Below, piece by piece: positions 1-6,652 of a DNA stretch of 9,100 nucleotides. Source of the stretch: Alphaproteobacteria bacterium (GTDB lineage Bacteria; Pseudomonadota; Alphaproteobacteria; Puniceispirillales; Puniceispirillaceae); assembly GCA_011524805.1 (NCBI GenBank), contig WTJO01000084.1, positions 1 to 9,100 on the forward strand, given 5' to 3'. Below the pieces are notes generated by a model. It made no database searches, was not told where the DNA came from, and worked only from the letters and a program-made list of their open reading frames with translations. How positions within the stretch are numbered: position 1 is the first letter of the stretch; every line of letters starts with the position of its first letter. A program made the translations under genes and the position numbers.

Positions 1-153
1 ATCCAGAAAACACAGCTCATCTGCGCCTGCTTCATCATAAATCCGTGCCTGTTCGACAGGATCGCCAGCATCCTTTAGATTGACAAAATTAACGCCTTTG
101 ACAACACGGCCATCATGCACATCAAGACAGGGAATAACACGCGCTGTTAACAT
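1..153 (-). CDS. hisF: Imidazole glycerol phosphate synthase cyclase subunit HisF (partial, N-terminal 51 residues)
   Basis: This is the start of HisF, the (beta/alpha)8-barrel cyclase that takes ammonia from HisH and converts PRFAR to imidazole glycerol phosphate plus AICAR. The 51 visible residues begin MLTARVIPCLDVHDGRVVKG and continue through the first barrel strand and loop; Asp11 in the IPCLDV motif corresponds to the catalytic acid of the family. A stretch typical of HisF, GDPVEQARIYDEAGADEL, follows. The ATG overlaps the end of hisA by 7 bases, with GGTGAGG about 4 bases upstream as ribosome binding site, so translational coupling to hisA is likely. The rest of the gene, including the second catalytic Asp, lies beyond the left edge. 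No frame break is seen in the visible part. Confidence 0.95.
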   Translation of the reverse strand, partial: MLTARVIPCLDVHDGRVVKGVNFVNLKDAGDPVEQARIYDEAGADELCFLD

Positions 154-899
154 GGTGCCTCACCGTTTGCATAGGCTAGCGCTTCTGCAAGATCAAGCCG
201 CCCGTCATATAGGGCGCGCCCTGTTATCACCCCGTCAATGCCTGTATGTGCTGCAGCAGCACAGGCTTTTATGTCCTCAATCGAGCTTACTCCCCCTGAG
301 GCAATAACCGGAATAGATACCTGTTCGGCCAACCTTGCGGTGGCGTCTATATTCACGCCTGTCAATGCGCCATCACGCGAAATATCGGTGAAGATCACAG
401 CCGCCACACCACAAGCTTCAAATCGCTGTACCAATTCAAGCACAGGCACTTCTGAGGTTTCAAGCCAGCCTTCTGCGGCTATCATCCCGTCTTTTGCATC
501 TGCACCTACGGCAATATGATCAGGAAAGGCTTTTGCGGCCTGTTTTACCAGTTCAGGGTCTTTTAGTGCGGCCGTGCCCAGAATCACACGGCTTACCCCC
601 GCTGCAAGCCAGCTCTCAATCGCAGCCATATCACGGATACCGCCGCCAAGCTGAATCTTCGCACCTGATTTCATAATGCCGGAGACAGCCTCTTCATTGA
701 CCGCATTACCAGCTACGGCACCATCAAGATCAACCACATGAATCCACTCACAGCCTGCATCGGTAAATTGGCGTGCCTGCACTGCCGGATCAGGGGCATA
801 GACGGTCATTTTATCAAAATCCCCGTGAAGCAGGCGTACAGCCTGACCATCTTTGAGATCAATCGCTGGATAGATAATAAGCTGGCTATCTGGTGTCAT
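147..899 (-). CDS. hisA: Phosphoribosylformimino-5-aminoimidazole carboxamide ribotide isomerase HisA
   Basis: HisA carries out the fourth step of histidine synthesis, an Amadori isomerisation of ProFAR to PRFAR in the cytoplasm. The 250-residue length is normal. Family marks run in order: YPAIDLKDG (10-18) with catalytic Asp14, HVVDLDGA (54-61), the phosphate-binding GGGIRD (85-90), VGADAKDG (131-138) with Asp134 as the probable second catalytic acid, GWLETS (144-149), TDISRDG (171-177) and the second phosphate loop SGGVSS (201-206). It starts with an ATG that overlaps the GNAT stop as ATGA and ends 7 bases inside hisF, so it sits within a tightly coupled his operon. Gly-Ala replaces the more usual Val/Ser before Asp134, which looks like ordinary variation. 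Confidence 0.97.
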   Translation of the reverse strand: MTPDSQLIIYPAIDLKDGQAVRLLHGDFDKMTVYAPDPAVQARQFTDAGCEWIHVVDLDGAVAGNAVNEEAVSGIMKSGAKIQLGGGIRDMAAIESWLAAGVSRVILGTAALKDPELVKQAAKAFPDHIAVGADAKDGMIAAEGWLETSEVPVLELVQRFEACGVAAVIFTDISRDGALTGVNIDATARLAEQVSIPVIASGGVSSIEDIKACAAAAHTGIDGVITGRALYDGRLDLAEALAYANGEAPC

Positions 900-1447
900 G
901 TGTTTTTTTCGTCATATAGTTTTTTTGTGAAATACCGTCCGGCAACATAATTGCCATCAACAAAGGCATAATATTTATTGGTGCCAAAATGCTCATAACC
1001 AAGCGCTTCAAAGGCGTGAATAGCTCTATCCTGAGTCTCGCGTACATCAAGATTCAGCACTCTGAACCCTGCTGAACGGGCATAATCTTCTGCTTCTGCG
1101 ACCAGCCTCTGGGCAATGCCATAGCCTCTGGCCTGCGGCATCAGGAAAAAGGTCGTAAGCTGGCAGGCAAATGCCTGTGCCTCGTTATTTTTTTGCGGGG
1201 TGACAATCTGGCATGAGCCAACAATTACCTGATCTAGCTTACCGACAAATAACTGCCTGTCCGGAATAAGCAGAACACCTTTCCAGTAATTTTCCAGCAC
1301 CGAGCGTGGCGGCGGCGTAAGCCAGCCAAAACCGCCACCAGCTGCAATTGCACTTTCAGCCGCATCACTAATCTCGGAAATATCATTTCTGTTCAGCTCG
1401 GTGACCATTTCAACAGACACGTTCCAGCTTTGTGTATTTTTTGCCAT
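896..1447 (-). CDS. GNAT family N-acetyltransferase embedded in the his operon
   Basis: This is a 183-residue acetyl-CoA-dependent N-acetyltransferase of the GNAT fold; its substrate is unknown. The acetyl-CoA pyrophosphate loop (motif A) is seen as FFLMPQARGYGIAQRLV (about 100-116), matching the Q/R-x-x-G-x-G/A pattern. It is followed by a helix, EAEDYARSAGF (118-128), and motif B, LNLDVRETQDRAIHAFEALGY (131-151), the usual end of a GNAT core. The N-terminal half, around GGGFGWLTPPP (37-47), is less conserved and probably shapes substrate choice. The gene lies 3 bases after the hisH stop and overlaps the hisA start by 4 bases (ATGA), so it must be made with the his enzymes. Its position suggests, but does not show, a link to histidine or to a pathway intermediate. 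Protein or small-molecule acetylation are both possible. Confidence 0.9.
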   Translation of the reverse strand: MAKNTQSWNVSVEMVTELNRNDISEISDAAESAIAAGGGFGWLTPPPRSVLENYWKGVLLIPDRQLFVGKLDQVIVGSCQIVTPQKNNEAQAFACQLTTFFLMPQARGYGIAQRLVAEAEDYARSAGFRVLNLDVRETQDRAIHAFEALGYEHFGTNKYYAFVDGNYVAGRYFTKKLYDEKNT

Positions 1448-1450
1448 ATG

Positions 1451-2113
1451 TTAAGGCTGCCCCTGCCAGTGTAAAAAGCTATTCAGGAATTTCTGACCAG
1501 CCTGCTGACTTTTCTCAGGATGAAATTGTGTAGCGATGATATTATCTTTACCGATAATCGCAGGAATTTCATCACTATAATCTGTTGTCGCAAGCAGATA
1601 TTCCGGCGGCAACTGCTGATAATAATAACTATGCACAAAATAGGTGTTTGTGCCCTGTTCAATATTTGCCAGCATGGCATGATTTGAGCTGTGCAGATTA
1701 AGGCTGTTCCAGCCCATATGTGGTATTTTCCAGTCTTTGTTATCAGCTGTTCTGGATGGCAACCTGTCCACAACACCACCAATCCAGCCAAGTGAAGCTG
1801 TTTGTGCGCCGCCTTCACGACCGTAATCAGCTAGCAGCTGCATGCCGACACAAATGCCAAGAAATGGCACGGCGCGGCCAAGAACTGCCTCTGTCAATGC
1901 GCCTACCAGCCCGTCAATTGCTGTTAAAGACCGATAACAATCTGCAAAATGCCCAACCCCCGGCAACACAATTCTGTCAGCCTGATAAATCTGGTCAGGA
2001 TCATCTGTTAGCTGAAGCGATAACGAAATGCCAGCCTGTGTGGCAGCATGAGATATTGCACGTGAGACAGAATGGATATTGCCTGATCCATAATCAATTA
2101 ATGCCAGTTTCAT
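1451..2113 (-). CDS. hisH: Imidazole glycerol phosphate synthase glutaminase subunit HisH
   Basis: HisH is the class I glutamine amidotransferase that hydrolyses glutamine and feeds ammonia to HisF. The 220 residues begin MKLALIDYGSGNIHSV, the normal HisH start. PGVGHF (51-56) forms the oxyanion-hole region, the nucleophile is Cys88 in FLGICVGMQLL (84-94), and the triad is completed by His198 and Glu200 in QFHPEKSQ (196-203). GWN (134-136) and HSYY (161-164) are also typical. The gene sits 20 bases downstream of hisB and 3 bases before the GNAT gene. The upstream spacer has only a modest ribosome site (AGGCGG, about 11 bases from the ATG). All key residues are present, so a working enzyme is expected. 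Confidence 0.97.
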   Translation of the reverse strand: MKLALIDYGSGNIHSVSRAISHAATQAGISLSLQLTDDPDQIYQADRIVLPGVGHFADCYRSLTAIDGLVGALTEAVLGRAVPFLGICVGMQLLADYGREGGAQTASLGWIGGVVDRLPSRTADNKDWKIPHMGWNSLNLHSSNHAMLANIEQGTNTYFVHSYYYQQLPPEYLLATTDYSDEIPAIIGKDNIIATQFHPEKSQQAGQKFLNSFLHWQGQP

Positions 2114-2133
2114 CTGTTCTGATCCGCCTGCAC

Positions 2134-2730
2134 CTATGCGGCGCCCAAACTGCCTTTTGTCGAAGGAATCCGCCCATCACTTCTAGGGTCAATCTGTGTC
2201 GCCTCGCGCAGAGACCGCGCCAGTGCCTTATAGCAACTTTCGACAATATGATGTGTATTCACCCCGTAATCATTACGGACATGCAGGGTTATCCGCGCGC
2301 CCATCGCAAAGGCCTGAAACCATTCTCTGAATAATTCTGTTTCCATGGAACCAAGCACTTCAGAAGGCAGTTCAACCTGCCATACCAGAAACGGTCTACC
2401 CGAAATATCCAGCGCGACAGTAGACAGAGTCTCATCCATCGGAAGCAGCGTATGTGCATAGCGGGTAATACCAGCTCTGTCGCCAAGCGCCTTGTTCAGC
2501 GCCTCGCCAATTGCCCAGCCTGTATCTTCTGTTGTGTGATGCGCATCAATATGCAGATCGCCTGCTGCTTTCAGCGTAATATCCATCAGGGAATGACGTG
2601 CCAACTGTTCAAGCATATGATCAAGAAATCCGATTCCGGTATCAATGTCATACTGGCCGGTACCATCAATATTGATGGATACTTTAATATCTGTTTCGTT
2701 GGTTTTTCTGTGCAAATCTGCTGTGCGCAT
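2134..2730 (-). CDS. hisB: Imidazoleglycerol-phosphate dehydratase HisB (monofunctional)
   Basis: HisB dehydrates imidazole glycerol phosphate to imidazole acetol phosphate, the step after HisH/HisF. At 198 residues it is the stand-alone dehydratase, without the histidinol-phosphatase domain fused to it in enterobacteria. Motifs visible are GFLDHMLEQLARHS (34-47), the metal-binding HHTTEDTGW (64-72) with His64, His65, Glu68 and Asp69, and a second metal motif THHIVE (159-164) with His160, His161 and Glu164. The C-terminal signature DPRSDGRIPSTKGSL (181-195) is complete. It is the first his gene in this run; a GGTGAG ribosome site lies about 3 bases before the ATG. A 79-base gap separates it from the upstream XRE gene, so it may have its own promoter or be read through. 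Confidence 0.97.
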   Translation of the reverse strand: MRTADLHRKTNETDIKVSINIDGTGQYDIDTGIGFLDHMLEQLARHSLMDITLKAAGDLHIDAHHTTEDTGWAIGEALNKALGDRAGITRYAHTLLPMDETLSTVALDISGRPFLVWQVELPSEVLGSMETELFREWFQAFAMGARITLHVRNDYGVNTHHIVESCYKALARSLREATQIDPRSDGRIPSTKGSLGAA

Positions 2731-2809
2731 AGCTCACCACTTTCACCCTGACTGCTATTTTGTGCATCATTAGCAGATTTCGCCCCTTCTGGCTAGTGAA
2801 CCAGCCCTG

Positions 2810-3190
2810 CTAGCGCATCTGCGGCAGATTGAGGTTTAGCGTATCTGACAGCAATTCTGTAATTTCACGGCATTGTGCGGCAGATAGCCTGTCAATATTC
2901 TGGGCTATCAGATTGGCCAGCATGGTTGCTTCGGGTGTTAAATTGCCTGTATTGAGCGGAGGTCTGGGGTGAGATAAGGCGGCCAGAGATTTCAGCGTTT
3001 CAGCATCATCCCATATCAGCCCCAGCCAGACACATATCTGGTCAACCAACGCTGCAGATGGTCTGCTTTTCATGCCTCTTTCAAGAGAAGATAAGTAGGC
3101 AATAGATACGCCTAATGCTCTGGCCTGATCATTCAGTGTCAGGTTACGTTCTGCCCGGTAATGGCGCATCATCAGCCCAAACGGGGTCAT
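2810..3190 (-). CDS. XRE-family helix-turn-helix regulator
   Basis: This 126-residue protein starts with a Cro/C1-type DNA-binding domain at about residues 5-60. The helix-turn-helix is TLNDQARALGVSIAYLSSLE (18-37), followed by RG and then RPSAALVDQICVWLGL (43-58), the usual fourth and fifth helices. The C-terminal half (about 80-120) is predicted helical, includes LSAAQCREITELLSDTL, and has no recognisable ligand domain; it could mediate dimerisation. The ATG overlaps the smr stop as ATGA, so the two proteins are probably made together. The target is not evident. The nearby 17-base palindrome at 4485-4501 is one possible operator, but that link is only inference. It is not obviously an antitoxin: the overlapping partner is an Smr protein, not a known toxin. 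Confidence 0.88.
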   Translation of the reverse strand: MTPFGLMMRHYRAERNLTLNDQARALGVSIAYLSSLERGMKSRPSAALVDQICVWLGLIWDDAETLKSLAALSHPRPPLNTGNLTPEATMLANLIAQNIDRLSAAQCREITELLSDTLNLNLPQMR

Positions 3191-3789
3191 AACTGCCCTC
3201 TTTTGCGTTTTAGCCTGATATAATATGCACCTGCCCCGCCATCACGCTGTACTGCATGATCAATCGCAATAATCAGCCTGTCCAGAGGCGGCTGTTTCAG
3301 CCAGACAGGAAGCTGGCTTCTTAGCACCCCCTGTCCGGCTTTGCCTTTTCCGGTAATCACAAGAACTGTTCTATCACCTCTGGCACTGGCAGATAGCAGA
3401 AATCGGGTAAGCTGAGTATGTGCCTGATTCTGGCTAAGCCCATGCAAATCTATCTGGCTATCTATCGCCAGTCTGCCTGAATGCAGTCTGCGGGCAGACA
3501 GACGGTCAATACCGGCATATTGTCCTTGGGTTAAGTCAGCTATTTGATGGGGTGGTGTTTGCTGGCTATGTGCTGAGAGACGACCGGCAGAAGCAGATGA
3601 GTTGTTTTTGGTGTCACGCGTCGGTTGCGGTGGAGCCGGCTTTCTTGCTTTGGGTTTGGCTGTTTTTTTGCCTGTTTGTCCCAAAGCAGCATATGAATTG
3701 ACATTATATCTGTTAGAGCTGGTTTTACGGACTGTCCGGGTGACTTTCAGCCATAGATCGTCACCCTCTGGCGGGGTGTTGTCAGACAT
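3187..3789 (-). CDS. Smr-domain protein (small MutS-related)
   Basis: This is a 200-residue protein with a C-terminal Smr domain, a fold linked in other proteins to nuclease or nucleic-acid-binding activity. The domain covers about residues 110-196: the IDLHG motif at 113-117, VLVITGKGKAGQGVLR at 142-157 where TGKG stands in place of the common HGKG, and GGAGAYYIRLKRKR at 184-197. The N-terminal 90 residues are basic and polar, rich in Lys, Pro, Ser and Gln, and probably disordered. I chose the ATG at 3787-3789; an adjacent ATG at 3790-3792 is nearly equal. AGAGG lies just upstream, and the start overlaps the Tim44-like gene's end by 8 bases. A longer frame opening with TTG at 3834 is unlikely. 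The specific substrate and cellular role are unknown. Confidence 0.88.
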   Translation of the reverse strand: MSDNTPPEGDDLWLKVTRTVRKTSSNRYNVNSYAALGQTGKKTAKPKARKPAPPQPTRDTKNNSSASAGRLSAHSQQTPPHQIADLTQGQYAGIDRLSARRLHSGRLAIDSQIDLHGLSQNQAHTQLTRFLLSASARGDRTVLVITGKGKAGQGVLRSQLPVWLKQPPLDRLIIAIDHAVQRDGGAGAYYIRLKRKRGQL

Positions 3790-4420
3790 CATCCTCTGCC
3801 CGTGTTTCAACCAGCTTCCAGTTTGGATCAGCAAGGCTTATATCTCGTTCAAACACCCAGATATCTGTCAGTTCTGTTTCTTCAAAACTATCTTCGTCTA
3901 TTACCACACCGGCTTTATCTGTAAGGGTGCGTGACTGAACAGAGGTAAATTTCACTGTCACAGATGCAATATTCTGGCTTACCTCGCCATCGGTCAGGGC
4001 AATATCACGAATATCATGAATGGTAATTGCCAGCTCATCACCGTCTTTTGCGCGCTGCCTGATGCTTTCAGAAAAATCCTCATAAAGATCATATCCTAAC
4101 AGGCGGCGCAAAGTCGCCAGATCACCTTCGGCAAAGGCAGATAGAATCATGCCAAAGGCACTGCCGGCACCCTGGGTGAAGCTATCTTCTGAGAATTGAC
4201 TGTCCAGCTTCTTTACAGCCTCCAGACCAACGCCATTTGCCTTGTCACCATGAAGTGACACAATATTTTCTGCATCACCCGCTGGTTCAGATAGTGGCGA
4301 TGCAGAGGGTTTCTGTTCAAACCCTTCACGCGATCCTAAAATCGAGCGCAATCTGAAAATCAGAAAGACAGCGATAACTGCAAAGATTAAAATATCGACA
4401 AAAGGCATTTCAATTCCCAT
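3782..4420 (-). CDS. Tim44-like domain protein, membrane-anchored
   Basis: This 212-residue protein resembles the bacterial Tim44/TimA family. A single hydrophobic segment at about residues 7-22 is followed by RLRSILGSREG (23-33), a typical bacterial Tim44-like N-terminus. A polar linker (35-80) follows. The C-terminal domain (about 85-210) contains FGMILSAFAEGDLATLRRLL (89-108), YEDFSESIRQR and the beta strands IWVFERD (187-193) and NWKLVET (200-206). It is likely an inner-membrane protein with the domain in the cytoplasm, perhaps binding membrane proteins; its precise role is uncertain. Two starts are possible: the ATG at 4418-4420 used here, or one four codons later (4406-4408) with a GGGA six bases upstream. 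It leads the leftward run, 43 bases downstream of a TATAAT box, and its end overlaps smr. Confidence 0.85.
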   Translation of the reverse strand: MGIEMPFVDILIFAVIAVFLIFRLRSILGSREGFEQKPSASPLSEPAGDAENIVSLHGDKANGVGLEAVKKLDSQFSEDSFTQGAGSAFGMILSAFAEGDLATLRRLLGYDLYEDFSESIRQRAKDGDELAITIHDIRDIALTDGEVSQNIASVTVKFTSVQSRTLTDKAGVVIDEDSFEETELTDIWVFERDISLADPNWKLVETRAEDDV

Positions 4421-4463
4421 CTAGCTTTTGGTGGTGTCCTTCTCAACACACCGTGATAATGCT

Positions 4464-4469
4464 ATTATA
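4464..4469 (-). promoter_or_regulatory. Candidate -10 box for the Tim44-like gene
   Basis: Read leftward, this is a perfect TATAAT, 43 bases upstream of the Tim44-like ATG. The -35 position, 17 bases further upstream, reads TGTCAC and is a poor match; it falls inside the 17-base palindrome at 4485-4501. A weak -35 overlapped by a palindrome is the arrangement expected for a promoter controlled by a DNA-binding protein, but no start site has been shown. Confidence 0.5.
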
Positions 4470-4484
4470 GCGCAAAATCTGTTC

Positions 4485-4501
4485 TTGTGACACTGTCACA
4501 A
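4485..4501. promoter_or_regulatory. Perfect 17-base palindrome, candidate operator
   Basis: The sequence is TTGTGACA, a central C, then TGTCACAA: two exact 8-base arms around one base. It lies between the divergent Tim44-like and fxsA genes and covers the -35 position of the leftward TATAAT promoter. The half-sites TGTGA and TCACA resemble those of the CRP/FNR superfamily, but the spacing is 5 bases rather than the usual 6. It could bind another dimeric regulator. Confidence 0.45.
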
Positions 4502-4505
4502 TTCA

Positions 4506-4511
4506 TAATAT
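4506..4511 (+). promoter_or_regulatory. Possible -10 box for fxsA
   Basis: TAATAT lies just right of the palindrome and is one candidate -10 for rightward transcription. A second candidate, TATAAA at 4567-4572, is nearer the fxsA start. Neither has a convincing -35 at 17 bases, so this is a weak call. Confidence 0.22.
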
Positions 4512-4612
4512 GATTCTGACAGATATTGTTGGACATCATGTTACAGAAAAAACGGTCTTGCTTGGTTATAAAATAGGAAGTAAGGCCGAAAAGAACAAGC
4601 ATGGGAGACAGA

Positions 4613-5131
4613 ATGTTTCTATACATTTTGATTATCTTTGTCCTATATGGATGGATCGAATTTGAAATTCTGATGCTGGTAAGTGACCAGATAGGCGGTC
4701 TGGCCAGCTTTTTAGGGGTGTTTGTAACCGCCATTATTGGCGTATCGCTTCTAAAAAGCCAGTCACGACAGGTGATGCAGGGGCTTCAGGCAGGCGCACA
4801 GCCTCATGGTGGAAAAATTGTGACCTCTCTTGCCAGCGGTATTTCCCTGTTACTTGGCGCTTTGTTGATGCTATTGCCAGGCTATTTCACAGATGCAGTC
4901 GGGATTATCTGTTTTATCCCCGGTATCAGAACTGTCATTGGCAGTATTATCCTGTTGCGGCTAAGCAAGGTGAATATTGCGGCAATGGGTACATCTTTCG
5001 GGAACAGAGCCGGATTTGGCTTCACATCAGCCAGCTTTGATGAGGCTCAGCCCAAATCACCCCATCCCGATGATGACGAACAGACAATCGAAGGTGATTT
5101 TACTGAAAAAACACTCTCGAAAAAGTCTTAA
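4613..5131 (+). CDS. fxsA: FxsA family membrane protein
   Basis: FxsA-family proteins are small inner-membrane proteins; E. coli FxsA was named for relieving F-plasmid exclusion of phage T7 when overproduced, and its normal role is unclear. The protein has hydrophobic segments at about 1-23, 29-47 and 70-118 and the family signature LLPGYFTDAVGI (87-98) followed by IPGIRTVIG (102-110). The cytoplasmic tail is polar and ends with IEGDF (159-163), a common close in this family. I chose the ATG at 4613, giving 172 residues, because GGAG sits 5 bases before it; an in-frame ATG at 4601 would add four residues but has only a distant ribosome site. It is divergent from the Tim44-like gene and 145 bases upstream of secB. 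Confidence 0.9.
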   Translation: MFLYILIIFVLYGWIEFEILMLVSDQIGGLASFLGVFVTAIIGVSLLKSQSRQVMQGLQAGAQPHGGKIVTSLASGISLLLGALLMLLPGYFTDAVGIICFIPGIRTVIGSIILLRLSKVNIAAMGTSFGNRAGFGFTSASFDEAQPKSPHPDDDEQTIEGDFTEKTLSKKS

Positions 5132-5220
5132 TCAGGGTATAACCCGATCATCATGTTCAAACTGGGTCTGAAATCGTTTGCAAAAACTGCGTGCCCCTGC
5201 CCGGTTACATATTGTTTTCA

Positions 5221-5248
5221 TTGCCCTGCGGTTAAAAATATAGGGCAA
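5221..5248. repeat. Inverted repeat upstream of secB
   Basis: TTGCCCT (5221-5227) and AGGGCAA (5242-5248) are exact 7-base arms around a 14-base AT-rich spacer, ending about 28 bases before the secB ATG. There is no T-run, so it is not a classical terminator for fxsA. It may be an operator or an mRNA hairpin in the secB leader; nothing else supports either. Confidence 0.35.
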
Positions 5249-5276
5249 ATACACCATCAGATAGGAGAATTTCGTT

Positions 5277-5819
5277 ATGGCGAAAGAGCCGGCACAGAAA
5301 ACAAAAACTGAAAGTAAGGGCAAAGAAGCCGAACAGCAGGATGCTGGCACCCAGCCCCCTGCCCAGCCAATGTTGCAGGTCAGGACGCAATATGTAAAAG
5401 ACCTGTCTTTTGAAAGCCCGTCAGCCCCTCAGTCTTTTTTACAGGGTGGTGAAGCGCCGCAGCTTGATCTGGGGGTAAATGTCAATGGCGAGAAGATTGA
5501 CGATACGCATTTTGAGCTTGTGCTGACCATTAAGGCAACAGCAAAAGTTGAAGAAAAAATCATGTTTGATCTCGAGCTTGATTATGCCGGCATTTTTGTG
5601 CCTGAAAATGTACCTGCAGAAAATCTGAATGCCTTTTTGATGATCGAAGGGCCACGAACTTTGTTTCCCTTTGCACGACAGGTAGTCTCAAATGTGACAC
5701 GTGAAGGCGGATTTATGCCGTTAAATCTGAACCCTATCGATTTTGTCCAGCTATTCAGGCAGAATATGGCCGCACGCGCCGCTGCGCAGAATGCAGAGAC
5801 CAGTCCGGCGTCAAACTAG
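5277..5819 (+). CDS. secB: Protein-export chaperone SecB
   Basis: SecB is a tetrameric cytoplasmic chaperone that keeps preproteins unfolded and hands them to SecA for Sec export. The 180-residue protein shows QYVKDLSFESPSAP (38-51), DLELDYAGIF (98-107), IEGPRTLFPFAR (123-134) and TREGGFMPLNLNPIDFVQLF (141-160), the conserved core of the family. Residues 1-36 are an extra Lys/Glu/Gln-rich, probably disordered head, somewhat longer than in E. coli SecB (155 residues in total), and the tail after 165 is Ala-rich. The ATG has AGGAG 9 bases upstream. It follows fxsA by 145 bases and ends 20 bases from the convergent dnaQ. Placement beside dnaQ and coaE matches many alphaproteobacteria. Confidence 0.96.
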   Translation: MAKEPAQKTKTESKGKEAEQQDAGTQPPAQPMLQVRTQYVKDLSFESPSAPQSFLQGGEAPQLDLGVNVNGEKIDDTHFELVLTIKATAKVEEKIMFDLELDYAGIFVPENVPAENLNAFLMIEGPRTLFPFARQVVSNVTREGGFMPLNLNPIDFVQLFRQNMAARAAAQNAETSPASN

Positions 5820-5839
5820 CTATCTGCAATCAGCTATCG

Positions 5840-6625
5840 TCAGGGCTGGGGCGTGTCTGTCTGATCATTATCAGCCAGGCTGTTATCTGGCTGTTCTTCT
5901 TCTGGCGGGCTGTTATGGCCACCCAGAAAGACCGCCGAAGGCAGTTTCGAGATCATAAGATGATGTGCATCAAGCTCTTCATCTGTAGCCTGATGGGCAC
6001 GTGCAGGACGCAACGGCCTGTCAATTATCTCAAAGCCTGCCAGCTCTGATGTATCTGTATCCTGTGCGGTATTCTGGGGCTGATCAGCTTCATAATTCAG
6101 ATTAAAGCCTGGTTCTTTTCCGCCTTCAAGCTCGATAAATACATCAGCAAGCAGATGCGCATCAATCAGGGCGCCATGCAAATCGCGATGGGTATTATCA
6201 ATATCAAATCTGCGACATAGCGCATCAAGGCTGGCCTGTGCACCAGGAAACTTCTGTCGTGCCATCTGCAGCGTATCAACAACCCTGTCCATTGATAATG
6301 CGGCTTTGGCCATGCGGGCAAGTTCGGCATTCAAAAAACCAACATCAAAGGGCGCATTATGGATAACCAGCATATCATCGCCGATAAACTCTAGAAACTG
6401 GGCGGCTATGTCCTGAAATAGCGGCTTATCTGTCAGAAATTCAGATGTGATGCCGTGAATAGCTACGGCACCTTCATCTATTTCGCGCTCAGGATTGATA
6501 TATAGATGTAGCCGCTCGCCTGTCAGGCTGAAATTCACCATTTCGACAGCGCCTATCTCGATGATACGATGGCCCTCGCTATGGGACAGGCCAGTAGTTT
6601 CTGTGTCTAAAATTATGTGCCGCAT
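5840..6625 (-). CDS. dnaQ: DNA polymerase III epsilon subunit, 3'-5' proofreading exonuclease DnaQ
   Basis: DnaQ is the proofreading subunit of the replicative polymerase core. The 261 residues carry a full DEDDh exonuclease: Exo I DTETTGL (7-13) with Asp7 and Glu9, Exo II NAPFDVGFL (90-98) with Asp94, and Exo III HRDLHGALIDA (146-156) with His150 and Asp155. IHGIT (56-60) is also typical. The C-terminal part beyond about residue 175 is polar; LDAHHLMISKLPSAVFLGG (218-236) is probably the segment that binds the polymerase alpha subunit, followed by an acidic tail. A clamp-binding motif is not clear by eye. It starts 27 bases after coaE with a weak ribosome site and an A8 tract in the leader, and converges with secB. 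Confidence 0.96.
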   Translation of the reverse strand: MRHIILDTETTGLSHSEGHRIIEIGAVEMVNFSLTGERLHLYINPEREIDEGAVAIHGITSEFLTDKPLFQDIAAQFLEFIGDDMLVIHNAPFDVGFLNAELARMAKAALSMDRVVDTLQMARQKFPGAQASLDALCRRFDIDNTHRDLHGALIDAHLLADVFIELEGGKEPGFNLNYEADQPQNTAQDTDTSELAGFEIIDRPLRPARAHQATDEELDAHHLMISKLPSAVFLGGHNSPPEEEQPDNSLADNDQTDTPQP

Positions 6626-6652
6626 CTATCTGTGTTTTTTTTGCTGATGATA

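Noticed and set aside
3790..3834. A longer smr gene starting with TTG at 3834
   Set aside because: It would overlap the Tim44-like gene by 53 bases from a rare start codon, while ATG codons at 3792 and 3789 have AGAGG just upstream.
4485..4501. A canonical CRP binding site
   Set aside because: The TGTGA and TCACA half-sites are separated by 5 bases, not 6, so it does not fit the CRP pattern; kept as an operator of unknown kind.
4465..4734. An 89-residue leftward open frame across the fxsA start
   Set aside because: It runs antisense to fxsA and through the promoter region with no recognisable protein features.
5135..5145. GGGT-ATA-ACCC hairpin just after the fxsA stop as a terminator
   Set aside because: The stem is only 4 base pairs and no T-run follows.
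5818..5836. A shared terminator between secB and dnaQ
   Set aside because: TAGCT and AGCTA could form a 5-base stem, but it is AT-rich, loop-heavy and lacks a T-run.
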